A stretch of DNA of 64,000 bases, from assembly GCF_013283875.1 (NCBI RefSeq), contig NZ_CP054139.1, positions 5,890,001 to 5,954,000 of the forward strand, in the 5' to 3' direction. The position numbers and the translations under genes are program-made. Position 1 is the stretch's first letter, and each line of letters starts with the position of its first letter. The notes under the pieces were generated by a model, which saw nothing but the letters and a program-made list of their open reading frames with translations, had not been told where the DNA came from and made no database searches. Below, in pieces: positions 45,048-53,926 of this stretch. Source of the stretch: Mucilaginibacter mali. Its GTDB lineage: Bacteria > Bacteroidota > Bacteroidia > Sphingobacteriales > Sphingobacteriaceae.

Positions 45048-46211
45048 ATGAAAGCAGCAGTATTTCACAAACCCGGCCAGATCACCTGCGATAACGTTGA
45101 AGATCCGAAGATCGAACTGGCCACCGATGTTATTTTAAAGGTCACTTCGACGGCCATTTGCGGTTCGGACCTGCACATTCTGAGCGGCGCGGTGCCGCAA
45201 AAAGAACCGATGATCATGGGCCATGAGTTCATGGGCGTGGTCGAAGAAGTGGGCAAAGAAGTAAAGAACCTGAAACGCGGCGACCGCGTGGTGGTACCCT
45301 TTCCCATCGCCTGCGGGCATTGTTTCTTCTGTCAGCATGGTGCTTCACCTGCCTGCGAAAATTCCAATTACAAAACCTATGGCCCGGACGGCGACCTGAT
45401 GGACCAGAAAGGCGCAGCGCTGTTCGGCTATACCGATCTCTACGGCGGCTATTCCGGGGGGCAGGCGCAATATGTGCGGGTTCCCTACGCGGACATCAGC
45501 CCGCGTATTGTGCCGGACAATTTAACGGATGAGCAGGTACTGTTCCTTACCGATATCTTTCCCACAGGCTGGTCGGCCATCGACTGGGCGCAGCTAAAAG
45601 GTGGTGAAGTGGTGGCTATTTTTGGTTCGGGTCCGGTTGGCCTGATGGCGCAGAAAGCCGCCTGGCTGAACGGCGCTGGACGTGTGATCGCGATCGATCC
45701 GCTCAACTACCGCTTGGAAAAAGCCAAAGCGGTGAATCAGGTGGATACGCTGAACCCGCATGAAGTGGATGTGGTGGAGGCGATTCGCGGCATGACCAAT
45801 GGCCGCGGCGCTGATGTCTGCGTCGATGCCGTAGGCTTTGAGCCGGAACGCAATTTCTTCGATAAGCTGAAGGCCACGGTCAATTTGGAGAAAGGGAGCA
45901 TCAAGGTGCTGGAAATGGCTTTTAAAGCGGTACGCCGTATGGGCACGGTATCTATCATGGGCGTTTACGGCTCACCTTATGATAATTTTCCGCTTCATCG
46001 CCTTTTTGATAAGGGTATCACCCTGAAAATGGGCCAGGCGCCGGTACTGAACTATGTCGATCACCTGATCGATCTGGTGAAGCAGGACAAAGTGAAACTG
46101 GATGATATCATCACTCACCGACTACCGTTGACGCAGGTGGAACATGCTTACAAAATATTTGACGAAAAGGAAGAAGACTGCGTCAAGGTGGTCCTTGATC
46201 CGCATGCATAA
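45048..46211 (+). CDS. Zinc-dependent alcohol dehydrogenase (formaldehyde dehydrogenase-like)
   Basis: A 387-residue medium-chain dehydrogenase. Catalytic zinc region AICGSDLHI and GHEFMG, structural zinc site CGHCFFCQHGASPAC with all four cysteines, and Rossmann motif FGSGPVG. It resembles glutathione-independent formaldehyde/threonine dehydrogenase-like proteins, but the substrate is not certain. ATG 45048 is preferred to 45018. It begins an operon with an ICL/PEPM-family enzyme 2 bp downstream. Confidence 0.93.
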   Translation: MKAAVFHKPGQITCDNVEDPKIELATDVILKVTSTAICGSDLHILSGAVPQKEPMIMGHEFMGVVEEVGKEVKNLKRGDRVVVPFPIACGHCFFCQHGASPACENSNYKTYGPDGDLMDQKGAALFGYTDLYGGYSGGQAQYVRVPYADISPRIVPDNLTDEQVLFLTDIFPTGWSAIDWAQLKGGEVVAIFGSGPVGLMAQKAAWLNGAGRVIAIDPLNYRLEKAKAVNQVDTLNPHEVDVVEAIRGMTNGRGADVCVDAVGFEPERNFFDKLKATVNLEKGSIKVLEMAFKAVRRMGTVSIMGVYGSPYDNFPLHRLFDKGITLKMGQAPVLNYVDHLIDLVKQDKVKLDDIITHRLPLTQVEHAYKIFDEKEEDCVKVVLDPHA

Positions 46212-46213
46212 CC

Positions 46214-47101
46214 ATGAAACACACCCTCACCAAACGGAAAAGCTGGAAGGCGATGCTGAAGGCGGCGGCGGGGCCAGTAAAATTGCCGGTGGCACATGAC
46301 GCGCTCACAGCGCGCCTGATCGAGCTTGCCGGATTCGATGCTTACCAGATCGGCGGGTACGCTCTTTCAGGTGCCACACATGCCATTCCGGATATAGACC
46401 TTGAAAAATTCGGCGAAAAAAAATTCTCAGCAGAATGGATCATGCAGGCCTCGCCCTTGCCCGTACTGGTAGACATTGATGACGGGTACGGCGATGTAAA
46501 GAATGTAACCCGTACTGTACAGGAATACATCCGCCTGGGGGCTTCAGCCATGTTTATGGAAGACCAGCAGCCGCCGAAGAAATGCGGGCATATGGACGAC
46601 AAAAAAGTGGTCGACGAACAAGTTATGCTGCAAAAGATCAGGGCCGCGGTTTCCGCCCGTGACGGCCACGATTTTTTTATTCTGGCGCGCACCGACGCCA
46701 TTGACCCGGAAGGGATCGACAACGCTATTGTGCGCGCCAAAGCTTACCTGGATGCCGGTGCCGACGGCGTGTACCTGGAAGGGCCAAAGACCCTGGAAGA
46801 CCTGGAAAAGATCGGGAAAGCATTAAACGACGTTCCGCTGGCGACCAGTATCTTGGAAAATGGCGGCAAGACACCTTGGTGTTCGCCAAAGGACTTGGGT
46901 GACATGGGCTATAGCATGATCCTATACCCGACTACCGTGATCTTCCAGGTGACAAAAACTATTGGCAAGGCGCTCCACCATTTAAAAGAAGGCAAACCGA
47001 TGGGGCCATCTCAGGGCGTGGATATGCACCAGTTCATGGAGATCGTAGATCTGCCTTACTGGCAGGATATTGAAGAAAAATTTGAAGGAAAAACGTTATG
47101 A
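46214..47101 (+). CDS. Isocitrate lyase/PEP mutase superfamily enzyme
   Basis: A 295-residue TIM-barrel C-C lyase of the ICL/PEPM family. The catalytic loop KKCGH (about 122-126, with C124) matches the isocitrate/methylisocitrate lyase type rather than the PEP mutase type. The metal site is VDIDDGYGD (about 86-94). Oxaloacetate decarboxylase or methylisocitrate lyase activity are both possible. It overlaps the following SDR by 4 bp (ATGA). Confidence 0.9.
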   Translation: MKHTLTKRKSWKAMLKAAAGPVKLPVAHDALTARLIELAGFDAYQIGGYALSGATHAIPDIDLEKFGEKKFSAEWIMQASPLPVLVDIDDGYGDVKNVTRTVQEYIRLGASAMFMEDQQPPKKCGHMDDKKVVDEQVMLQKIRAAVSARDGHDFFILARTDAIDPEGIDNAIVRAKAYLDAGADGVYLEGPKTLEDLEKIGKALNDVPLATSILENGGKTPWCSPKDLGDMGYSMILYPTTVIFQVTKTIGKALHHLKEGKPMGPSQGVDMHQFMEIVDLPYWQDIEEKFEGKTL

Positions 47102-47952
47102 TCACAAAGGAAAAAACTCCGAAAAAACAAAACCGGCAGCCAGGCATCGAGGCTAAAATGAACCCGGCCCCGGAATACATCAAAGATAACTATAAACCTG
47201 CAGGCAAGTTGCTGGACAAAGTCGCGCTGATCACCGGCGGCGATAGTGGGATCGGCAGGGCGGTCAGTGTACATTTTGCGGAAGAGGGTGCAGATATCGT
47301 CATTGTTTACCTGAATGAGGATGCAGATGCCAAAGCAACAAGCGACCTGGTTGAAGCAGCCGGAAGAAAATGCCTCCTCATAAAAGGTGATGTCAAGGAT
47401 GCGGATTTTTGCAAAAACGCAGTGGAGCAAACCGTGAAAACCTATGGCAAACTCAACATACTGGTTAATAATGCCGGCATGCAGTTCCCCGAAAAAGATG
47501 TAAAAAACATCACTGAAGAACAACTGGACATCACCTTTAAAACGAATATCTACGCCTATTTCTATTTTGCTGAAGCAGCTGTCGAACACATGGGTGCCGG
47601 TGATTGCATTATCAATACGACCTCGGTTACTGCCTATCGTTCCTCTCCTTCGCTGATCGACTATTCATCGACCAAAGGTGCCATCACTACATTTACGCGG
47701 TCACTGGCCACTAACCTGGTCGATAAGCAAATACGGGTCAATGCGGTTGCCCCCGGCCCGGTTTGGACGCCGTTGATCGTTTCGACCTTCGATGAGGAGA
47801 AGATCAAATCATTCGGCAGCGAAACGGCCATGAAACGCGCTGGCCAACCCTCGGAGCTGGGGCCGGCTTACGTATTTCTAGCCTCCGATGACGCCTCGTT
47901 CATTACCGGGCAGGTCATTCATGTCAACGGCGGGGAAGTGGTGAACGGATAA
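47098..47952 (+). CDS. Short-chain dehydrogenase (YhdF/YghA-like stress SDR)
   Basis: A 284-residue SDR with an N-terminal extension of about 40 residues typical of the general-stress SDRs YhdF/YghA. Cofactor motif TGGDSGIGRA, NNAG, catalytic YSSTK and the PGPVWTPL loop are all present. Cotranscribed with the dehydrogenase and lyase genes upstream. Substrate unknown. Confidence 0.92.
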   Translation: MITKEKTPKKQNRQPGIEAKMNPAPEYIKDNYKPAGKLLDKVALITGGDSGIGRAVSVHFAEEGADIVIVYLNEDADAKATSDLVEAAGRKCLLIKGDVKDADFCKNAVEQTVKTYGKLNILVNNAGMQFPEKDVKNITEEQLDITFKTNIYAYFYFAEAAVEHMGAGDCIINTTSVTAYRSSPSLIDYSSTKGAITTFTRSLATNLVDKQIRVNAVAPGPVWTPLIVSTFDEEKIKSFGSETAMKRAGQPSELGPAYVFLASDDASFITGQVIHVNGGEVVNG

Positions 47953-47984
47953 ATATTTAGCTAAAACCCATAAAATCAAATCCT

Positions 47985-48776
47985 ATGGAAAATCAACAGA
48001 AAACAGTACTGATCACCGGCGGCACCAGCGGGATCGGCAAAGAACTGGCGAAACTGTTCGCACAGGACAACTATAACCTTATTATCGTGGCGCGCGATCA
48101 ACAGGAACTGGAAAGCACTGCGGCAGAACTCGGTTCATCAGGTATTAATGTAGAAACCATTGCCAAAGACCTTTCCAATATAGATGAAGCTTTCGCACTT
48201 TGCCAGGAGATCGGCGACCGGAAGATCGATGTACTGGTCAATGATGCAGGCCAGGGCGTTTACGGCCTTTTCAAGGACAACGATATTGAACGCGAACTGG
48301 ACATTGTCCACCTGAACATCTGCGCGACGGTGATCCTGACCAAATATTTCGTGCAGCAAATGGTCAGCCGCGGTCAAGGACGCATCCTGAACCTCGGCTC
48401 GGTAGCGGGCAAATTGCCCGGTCCATGGCAGGCGGTCTATCATGCGACCAAGGCCTTCGTCTTATCCTTTACTACCGCGGTGCGCGAAGAAGTTAAAGAT
48501 TCCGGCGTTACCTTGACCGCCTTAATGCCGGGCGTGACCGATACCGATTTCTTTAACAAAGCCGGGATGAATGAAAGCAAAGTGGTGCAGGATAAAGAAG
48601 CCATGGCTGATCCGGCGGATGTGGCCAAAGCGGGTTATGAAGCGCTGATGGCCGGGGATGACCGGGTGATCGCGGGCTTTAAGAATAAACTGGAAGTGAA
48701 TGCCGCTAACCTGATGCCGGACAGTGCTGTGGCGCATAACCTTTATGAACAGCAAAAACCCGTCGAACACGAATAA
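47985..48776 (+). CDS. Short-chain dehydrogenase
   Basis: A 263-residue SDR with TGGTSGIGKE, a Rossmann fold, NDAGQG in place of NNAG, and catalytic YHATK. The closing part resembles DltE-like SDRs (LMPGVTDTDFFNKAG). It follows the previous SDR by 32 bp and runs into the cupin gene with TAATG, so belongs to the same transcript. Substrate unknown. Confidence 0.92.
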   Translation: MENQQKTVLITGGTSGIGKELAKLFAQDNYNLIIVARDQQELESTAAELGSSGINVETIAKDLSNIDEAFALCQEIGDRKIDVLVNDAGQGVYGLFKDNDIERELDIVHLNICATVILTKYFVQQMVSRGQGRILNLGSVAGKLPGPWQAVYHATKAFVLSFTTAVREEVKDSGVTLTALMPGVTDTDFFNKAGMNESKVVQDKEAMADPADVAKAGYEALMAGDDRVIAGFKNKLEVNAANLMPDSAVAHNLYEQQKPVEHE

Positions 48777-48799
48777 TGAGGCGGAATTTCCGGATAACT

Positions 48800-49315
48800 A
48801 TGGAAGCAAAAACTGTAGGTATTGAACAGATCAAAGTGCAGGATGACGGCACCTTCCCGAACAGCCGATTTCCCGCGCTGCTGTATAAGGATGTATTGGA
48901 TATTCCGGTACTTTTCAAAGCTGCCCATGTAAAAAACCAGTTCGAGAAAAACGGTTGGTCGAACAGCTGGGATGCTGGCATCTTTGAATATCATCATTAC
49001 CATAGCGTCACCCATGAAGTGCTCGGGGTTTACAAAGGTCAGACCACGCTGCAGCTCGGTGGTCCGAATGGGCAAAAAGTATTCATCGAAAAAGCCGACG
49101 TACTGGTCATACCGGCGGGTGTGGCTCATAAAAATCTGGGAGACGAAAGCGGAGTCAGCGTAGTAGGCGCGTATTTCGGCGGGCGGGACTATGACATGAA
49201 TTACGGTAGGCCCGGCGAAAGGCCGGCTACTGATGAGAATATCAAAAAAGTCCCGGTCCCGGCAAATGATCCGGTATACGGACGAGATAAGGGGCTCTTT
49301 AAAATTTGGAAATAA
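48800..49315 (+). CDS. YjlB-like cupin protein
   Basis: A 171-residue cupin resembling YjlB. The beta-barrel metal motif is visible in HHYHSVTHEVLGVYKG and, later, VIPAGVAHKNLG (histidine and glutamate ligands). ATG 48800 is preferred as homologues begin at this point; an ATG at 48776 overlapping the upstream stop is also possible and would add 8 residues. Function unknown. Confidence 0.88.
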   Translation: MEAKTVGIEQIKVQDDGTFPNSRFPALLYKDVLDIPVLFKAAHVKNQFEKNGWSNSWDAGIFEYHHYHSVTHEVLGVYKGQTTLQLGGPNGQKVFIEKADVLVIPAGVAHKNLGDESGVSVVGAYFGGRDYDMNYGRPGERPATDENIKKVPVPANDPVYGRDKGLFKIWK

Positions 49316-49977
49316 TGGAAACGAAAACAAAGACGGCGAGGAAAAAAAAGGATATGTCCGCCAGCTATAACCGTTATAAAAAATTCGGCGGGCAGCAATA
49401 TACCGGCATGCAGATCGGCCGCAGCCACCACTGGGACTACGATGCCGGCGACTGGAAGGAAACCAAAATCACCCCTGAACTCTGGGAGATATCCTACGCG
49501 GTGACCAAACGCCGCAAAGGCCATGCGCCGGAAAACTCCGGGGTACCTGTCGGTACGGAATACCAATGGTATATCCTGGCGCATCAGCACGTTAAAAAAC
49601 TGAACGCGAATGACTATTCGACCGAAATGAGCGGCCTGAAATTCAAGTTGGCGCACAAACGCGCGGATAAGGAGAAATGGAGCGCGACCGCACCGACGCA
49701 ACGCAAGCACCTGATCGGCTACTTGCGTGAACTGGCAGACAGTTTGGAAAAAGACCCCATCCACCTGCAATTTGAATATGAGGGTAAGGAATACCGGGGC
49801 GAGGCGGTACCAATCTCAGAAACCTGTTCAGAGGGTGTCTGTTTTGAGGCGGATATCTCTTTGAATGATGAAGACCTCGGGATCATTCGCTGCGCCAAAA
49901 GTGGCTGGAAAATGGACAGGTTGGAACAGGAACTGGTAGACGTGATCGGCAACGAGATCTTTTTGTACTATGAATAA
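49315..49977 (+). CDS. Hypothetical protein
   Basis: A 220-residue protein with a basic N-terminus (KTKTARKKKDMSASYNRYKKF) and alternating beta-rich segments. It lies directly after the cupin gene; an in-frame TTG at 49306 overlaps its end. I recognise no family. The sequence holds one cysteine pair, C-x3-C, in SETCSEGVCFE. Probably cotranscribed with the stress SDR operon. Confidence 0.75.
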   Translation: METKTKTARKKKDMSASYNRYKKFGGQQYTGMQIGRSHHWDYDAGDWKETKITPELWEISYAVTKRRKGHAPENSGVPVGTEYQWYILAHQHVKKLNANDYSTEMSGLKFKLAHKRADKEKWSATAPTQRKHLIGYLRELADSLEKDPIHLQFEYEGKEYRGEAVPISETCSEGVCFEADISLNDEDLGIIRCAKSGWKMDRLEQELVDVIGNEIFLYYE

Positions 49978-50002
49978 TTAACAATTTAAAATATAATCGA
50001 CT

Positions 50003-50179
50003 ATGGCAAAGAATTCAGCAAAGACACATGACAAGGTTCATAAGGCTTTACACGAAGAAAAAGAAGGTACGCTGAAAAGCGGAAGCGGTAAAAAAGTAAC
50101 CTCAAGAAAGCAAGCGATCGCCATCGGCTTGTCCGAAGCGCGCAAAGAAGGTGATAAAGCCCCGAAGAAAAAATCTTAA
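50003..50179 (+). CDS. Small basic protein, DUF6496-like (58 aa)
   Basis: A 58-residue lysine-rich protein with TLKSGSGKKVTSRKQAIAIG followed by LSEARKEG, the hallmark of DUF6496-like small proteins. It starts in the CTATG context. The basic helix could bind DNA, as proposed for similar stress-induced small proteins. It lies 25 bp after the preceding gene and 12 bp before the Tat-SDR gene. Confidence 0.8.
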   Translation: MAKNSAKTHDKVHKALHEEKEGTLKSGSGKKVTSRKQAIAIGLSEARKEGDKAPKKKS

Positions 50180-50191
50180 CCTAACCATCCT

Positions 50192-51199
50192 ATGAAAGAC
50201 GAACACAAAATGACCCGGCGGCAGGCGGTTGCCGGGCTGGGCACTACGCTTGCCGCCGTCGCAGTAGCGCCTGCATTTGGCGGCACCGCGCTTAAGCTGA
50301 AACCCGCCGATGGACCGGTCAAGATCAGTGATCCCACCAAAATCCATCCCAAACCCCCATTTAAAAGCCAGCCACAGCCCTGGCCGGGTTTGCAGAGCAA
50401 AATGGACCCCATACCCGATTGCGGGGAAACCAGCTACAAGGGCTCTGGCCGTCTGATGGGCCGCAAGGCATTGATCACTGGCGGTGATTCAGGCATGGGG
50501 CGTGCGGCAGCTATCGCTTATGCCCGCGAGGGCGCAGACGTGGCGATCAACTATTACCCGACCGAAGAACCCGATGCGCAGGAAGTCATCGCCCTGATCA
50601 GAAAAGAAGGACGCAAAGCCATTGCCATTCCCGGCGATCTGCGCAGCGAGGAATTTTGTAAATCGTTGGTGCAAAAAGCGATTGCCGGTTTAGGGGGGTT
50701 GGACATTATTGTCAATAATGCCGGAAGGCAGCAGTCGATCAATTCCATTGTGGATGTAACCACGGAGGAATTTGATTCGACGATGAAGACCAATATATAC
50801 GCGCCTTTCTGGATCATCCGCGAAGCGCTGCCGCATTTGCCGCCGGGTTCGGCCATTATCGGCACGACCTCGGAGCAGGCTTATGACCCCTCACCGGATT
50901 TATATGCTTACGCGCAAACAAAAGCTGCTACGATGAACTATGTGAAATCGCTGGCCAAGCAATTGGGACCGAAAGGTATCAGGGTAAACGGCGTCGCACC
51001 GGGGCCGGTATGGACGGCTTTGCAGATCAGCGGCGGTGCGCAGCCGGAGAAACAACAGATGTTCGGTAGCTGGACAATGCTGGGCAGGCCGGGGCAGCCG
51101 GCGGAGCTGGCGTCAATCTATGTACAGTTAGCGGCAGCCGATGCCAGTTTTGCCAGCGGCCAGGTTTATGGTTCATCGGGAGGTGTGGGTCAGCCATGA
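50192..51199 (+). CDS. Short-chain dehydrogenase with Tat signal
   Basis: A 335-residue SDR whose N-terminus has a twin-arginine signal: TRRQAVAGLGTTLAAVAVAP (RR at 9-10, then a hydrophobic core and a likely cleavage near residue 30). The SDR part has TGGDSGMGRA, NNAG, YAQTK and PGPVWTAL. Export of a folded NAD(P)-binding protein suggests a periplasmic function, which is uncommon for this family. It overlaps the DUF4142 gene by ATGA. Confidence 0.9.
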   Translation: MKDEHKMTRRQAVAGLGTTLAAVAVAPAFGGTALKLKPADGPVKISDPTKIHPKPPFKSQPQPWPGLQSKMDPIPDCGETSYKGSGRLMGRKALITGGDSGMGRAAAIAYAREGADVAINYYPTEEPDAQEVIALIRKEGRKAIAIPGDLRSEEFCKSLVQKAIAGLGGLDIIVNNAGRQQSINSIVDVTTEEFDSTMKTNIYAPFWIIREALPHLPPGSAIIGTTSEQAYDPSPDLYAYAQTKAATMNYVKSLAKQLGPKGIRVNGVAPGPVWTALQISGGAQPEKQQMFGSWTMLGRPGQPAELASIYVQLAAADASFASGQVYGSSGGVGQP

Positions 51200-51696
51200 G
51201 AAAGTTATTCGTATTTGTTTTATTGGCTTTTGGTATGGTTGCCGAAGCCCAGATCCCGCAGCCGGACCCGGATACTACGGCCAAACATTTTCTGATCGTG
51301 GCCAGTATCAAGAATTTGCAGGAAGTCAGTTCAGGTCAGTTGGCGGTACAGAAAGCGATGAATCCTGATGTCAAAATGTTCGGCCAGATGATGGTCAAAG
51401 ATCACGGCGATGCGGAGCAAAAATTATTGGCTTTAGCCAAAAGCCGCGGCATTGCTTTGCCGGCAGCAGCGACCGGGGGCATCAAGCCCGACCTGATGCT
51501 GGCACATGCCGGCGCAAAATTTGATCAGCTGTATGTGCATGGTATGGTCAGCGGGCATCGGAATACGGTGGAGATTTTTGAGAATTATGCGACCACGGGC
51601 AAGGACCCGGCCGTCAAAGCGTTTGCACAGCAAATGCTGCCGGTGCTGAAGCATCACCTTATGGAGATCCAGGCTATCGATCAAAAGCTGAAATAA
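51196..51696 (+). CDS. DUF4142 protein, exported
   Basis: A 166-residue DUF4142 protein with a cleavable signal peptide (MRKLFVFVLLAFGMVAEA). The helical domain has MFGQMMVKDHGDAEQ and ends HHLMEIQAIDQ, the same histidine pattern as the protein at 39086. It is translationally coupled to the Tat-SDR, so both probably act in the periplasm. Confidence 0.88.
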   Translation: MRKLFVFVLLAFGMVAEAQIPQPDPDTTAKHFLIVASIKNLQEVSSGQLAVQKAMNPDVKMFGQMMVKDHGDAEQKLLALAKSRGIALPAAATGGIKPDLMLAHAGAKFDQLYVHGMVSGHRNTVEIFENYATTGKDPAVKAFAQQMLPVLKHHLMEIQAIDQKLK

Positions 51697-51702
51697 ATAA
51701 AA

Positions 51703-51725
51703 GAGGCGGGGTGATGCTCCGCCTC
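51703..51725. terminator. Terminator between convergent genes
   Basis: GAGGCGG pairs with CCGCCTC. It lies 7 bp after the DUF4142 stop and 15 bp before the stop of the convergent gene. Confidence 0.65.
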
Positions 51726-51739
51726 CTGATATATCTACC

Positions 51740-51940
51740 TTACATTTGTCCCGCCCAATCATCGTCACTATCCCCGCGGAGCAGGATCATAGCGAACCAA
51801 ATGATGAAACTGATACCCAGCAGGTCTTTCAGCCCGGCGGGCAGTTGCCGGTGAGATAGCCATTGCATTCCTGCCCACAACAGCAGTGTCAGTAAGGCAA
51901 GCGCCGCAGCCAGCGGCTCCGGAATAATTTTGTACTTCAT
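51740..51940 (-). CDS. Small membrane protein (66 aa)
   Basis: A 66-residue protein with two predicted membrane spans (about 10-28 and 40-56) and an acidic end (GDSDDDWAGQM). ATG 51940 overlaps the end of the upstream gene. No family recognised. Confidence 0.6.
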   Translation of the reverse strand: MKYKIIPEPLAAALALLTLLLWAGMQWLSHRQLPAGLKDLLGISFIIWFAMILLRGDSDDDWAGQM

Positions 51941-52230
51941 GCCATTTCCTCCAGGTTTTTTAACCGGAAGATCTCCCTGGCGATCAGCTTGCAATTGTGG
52001 CCAAGCTCGTCCAGCGTGCAGCAGATCGTCTTGATCTTTACCGGTAAGTCATTTACCGTTTCCATTAGGTCAATATGCAGCAGGCAGCCGTCCCTGAGCT
52101 GTTCAGCCCCTTTCAGCTGCCCGAACAAGCTATAGGCCGCCTCCCGGTCATTGCCGAAAAAGTACTGCCCGTAATCTGTAAATCCCTGCGGCGTTTTCAG
52201 GCTCAGCAGGATATAAAATTGTGTTTTCAT
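51937..52230 (-). CDS. Hypothetical protein (97 aa)
   Basis: A 97-residue soluble alpha-beta protein (MKTQFYILLSLKTPQGFTDY...). No family is recognised with certainty. It lies downstream of the Hsp20 gene and overlaps the 66-aa membrane protein gene by 4 bp. A hairpin between Hsp20 and this gene suggests a separate or attenuated transcript. Confidence 0.65.
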   Translation of the reverse strand: MKTQFYILLSLKTPQGFTDYGQYFFGNDREAAYSLFGQLKGAEQLRDGCLLHIDLMETVNDLPVKIKTICCTLDELGHNCKLIAREIFRLKNLEEMA

Positions 52231-52246
52231 AGTCGTGTTTAAACAC

Positions 52247-52273
52247 CAAGAGCCCCTGTCGCAGGAGCTCTTG
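52247..52273 (-). terminator. Terminator after the Hsp20 gene
   Basis: CAAGAGCTCCTG pairs with CAGGGGCTCTTG around a CGA loop, 20 bp past the hsp20 stop on the minus strand. Confidence 0.65.
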
Positions 52274-52292
52274 CATTAAAAAACTATTACAC

Positions 52293-52730
52293 TTATTTGA
52301 TCTCGATCTGGCGGCGCACCGCTTTGGCTTCTTCGCGTTTGGCAATATCGATGCACAGGATACCGTCGGTATATGAAGCATCGATCTGGCTGTGATCAGC
52401 GCTGTCCGGCAGCGTGAAAGAACGCACGAATGAACTGTAGCTGAACTCGCGCTTGTTATAGTTCTTTTGGCTGTCATTTTGCTCCGACTGCTGCTCTACC
52501 GAAATAGTGAGCTGGTTGCGTTCCAGGTTCAGCTTGAAATCTTCTTTTTTTAATCCCGGTGCAGCCAGTTCAACATGGTAGCTGTTCTCACTCTCGCTGA
52601 TATTAACCGCTGGTACGCGGGTGATCATGCGGTCGTTGAAAAACGTGTCGCTGAAGATCGATTCGAAAACATCATTAAAGCCTGGCAATAATGTGTTGTT
52701 ACGGTTGTTGTTGAATTTAACTAAGGTCAT
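52293..52730 (-). CDS. Hsp20/alpha-crystallin small heat-shock protein
   Basis: A 145-residue small heat-shock chaperone. The alpha-crystallin domain spans about 35-130 (VNISESENSYHVELAAPGLKK..., then SYTDGILCIDI), followed by the C-terminal IEI anchor motif in RRQIEIK. A clear AAGGAG Shine-Dalgarno lies about 9 bp before the ATG, unusual among its neighbours. Confidence 0.93.
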   Translation of the reverse strand: MTLVKFNNNRNNTLLPGFNDVFESIFSDTFFNDRMITRVPAVNISESENSYHVELAAPGLKKEDFKLNLERNQLTISVEQQSEQNDSQKNYNKREFSYSSFVRSFTLPDSADHSQIDASYTDGILCIDIAKREEAKAVRRQIEIK

Positions 52731-52921
52731 GGCCTTTTCTCCTTTAAATGTTACTCTAAAAAATTAATGTCAATTGTTAATTAAACTATACTAGTCCAGC
52801 AACGCCTATGCCAATCCAGCATTCCTGAAAAAATTGCAGAAATGCGCTGCAAAATTTTCAGCGGAAATGTCAGAATTTCAGCGACCGGTTCTGGCTTTCA
52901 GTTCGTTATTCAAGCTTTAAT

Positions 52922-53425
52922 GGAAAGCCCGGACGAAGAAGTTTTTCAGTATTCCCACAAAGGCCTGCCACCCGCTGGACTCCGGATCTTGATATTCCCT
53001 GGATCGGGATGACAGTAGCGATCTTTTTGGCTTTGGATTAATGAGCACTTTGGCAAATAATCCTACCGCGGCTTTTTTGATCACCCTGAATACACCGTCC
53101 TTTTTCTTGATATCCTTTTTGATGTCTGGTACTTCAGATTACTGTAAATGGAGTGACATACCCATTTATTTCCCGTCAATTAAAGTCATTTTGCTGAATA
53201 TATCGATGGCTCCCCGTTCTACATCCACCTTAGCGTTACTTTTAAAAAATTCTTCAGGTTGAGGAGGTCGGTGCCCTTGAATGACAGGCCCGTAACCATA
53301 TCGGGGGTATCTTTAAGCACGAGCAGCAACAGGCCTTTACACCAGCGACGCTCCAGGCGCTTTTCGACCGGGGCCTGCTCAACGGTAGTGAAAAGAACGG
53401 CTCCATGAATTATAACCTGCATAAG
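52922..53425 (-). pseudogene. Decayed AsmA/DUF748-like gene, C-terminal fragment
   Basis: On the minus strand, pieces of one protein are recovered only by shifting frame several times: LLLLVLKDTPDMVTGLSFKG, then GYVTPFTVI, then VPDIKKDIKKKDGVFRVIKK, and near the end DPESSGWQAFVGILKNFFVR. Order and content resemble the C-terminus of AsmA/DUF748-type envelope proteins. At least three frame changes and stop codons show that it is not functional. The rest of the gene is missing upstream of about 53425, so this is a remnant. Confidence 0.65.
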
Positions 53426-53535
53426 ATCATGAGGGCCAATGACGCTCTACGGATCCGGACCTGCTGGCTCCGGGGCTTGATTAAATGGGGGTGATTCATC
53501 AATGCGGGTATGAGAATTGCATTTGTAAGCATAGT

Positions 53536-53772
53536 ATGGATCTCGGACAATTCGATCGGTTAGATTACACACGTAAAACGGAAGCTATCCTGAAAGGGAC
53601 CTTCCTGGCCACCCGCATAACCGCAGCGTATTCCGTAAAGCTGTATAATGTCGATAACTTCTACGTGGAAGTATACTTTCATAACCGCAGCCAACTGATC
53701 ATCCGTTTCCGGGCTTTCGACCAGACAGCCCTCGTATTGCCTTACCTGGATGAATTAAAGATCGCTGTCTAA
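53536..53772 (+). CDS. Small hypothetical protein (78 aa)
   Basis: A 78-residue protein (MDLGQFDRLDYTRKTEAILKG...) with beta strands rich in aromatic residues and no signal peptide. No family recognised. ATG 53536 is preferred over the upstream codon at 53485, which lies in the degraded region. It precedes the lmo0937-like small membrane gene. Confidence 0.65.
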   Translation: MDLGQFDRLDYTRKTEAILKGTFLATRITAAYSVKLYNVDNFYVEVYFHNRSQLIIRFRAFDQTALVLPYLDELKIAV

Positions 53773-53926
53773 ATATGCCGATGGGTCCGTTCAGCTGTCT
53801 ATTATCATAAGCGGCACGGCACGGCTTTGCTACACTAAAATATAAAAGCGTACCCAAATCAGGCGATACGGCGCGGTGGTATCACATTTGCAGGAGTTGG
53901 TTAATATTTAACTAAAACATCAAACC

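Noticed and set aside
52731..52921. Heat-shock promoter element or RNA thermometer upstream of hsp20
   Set aside because: No CIRCE-like inverted repeat or ROSE-like structure could be recognised by eye, only a Shine-Dalgarno.
53340..53490. Insertion-sequence transposase fragment
   Set aside because: The plus-strand stretch reads openly, but no transposase motif or terminal inverted repeat could be found.
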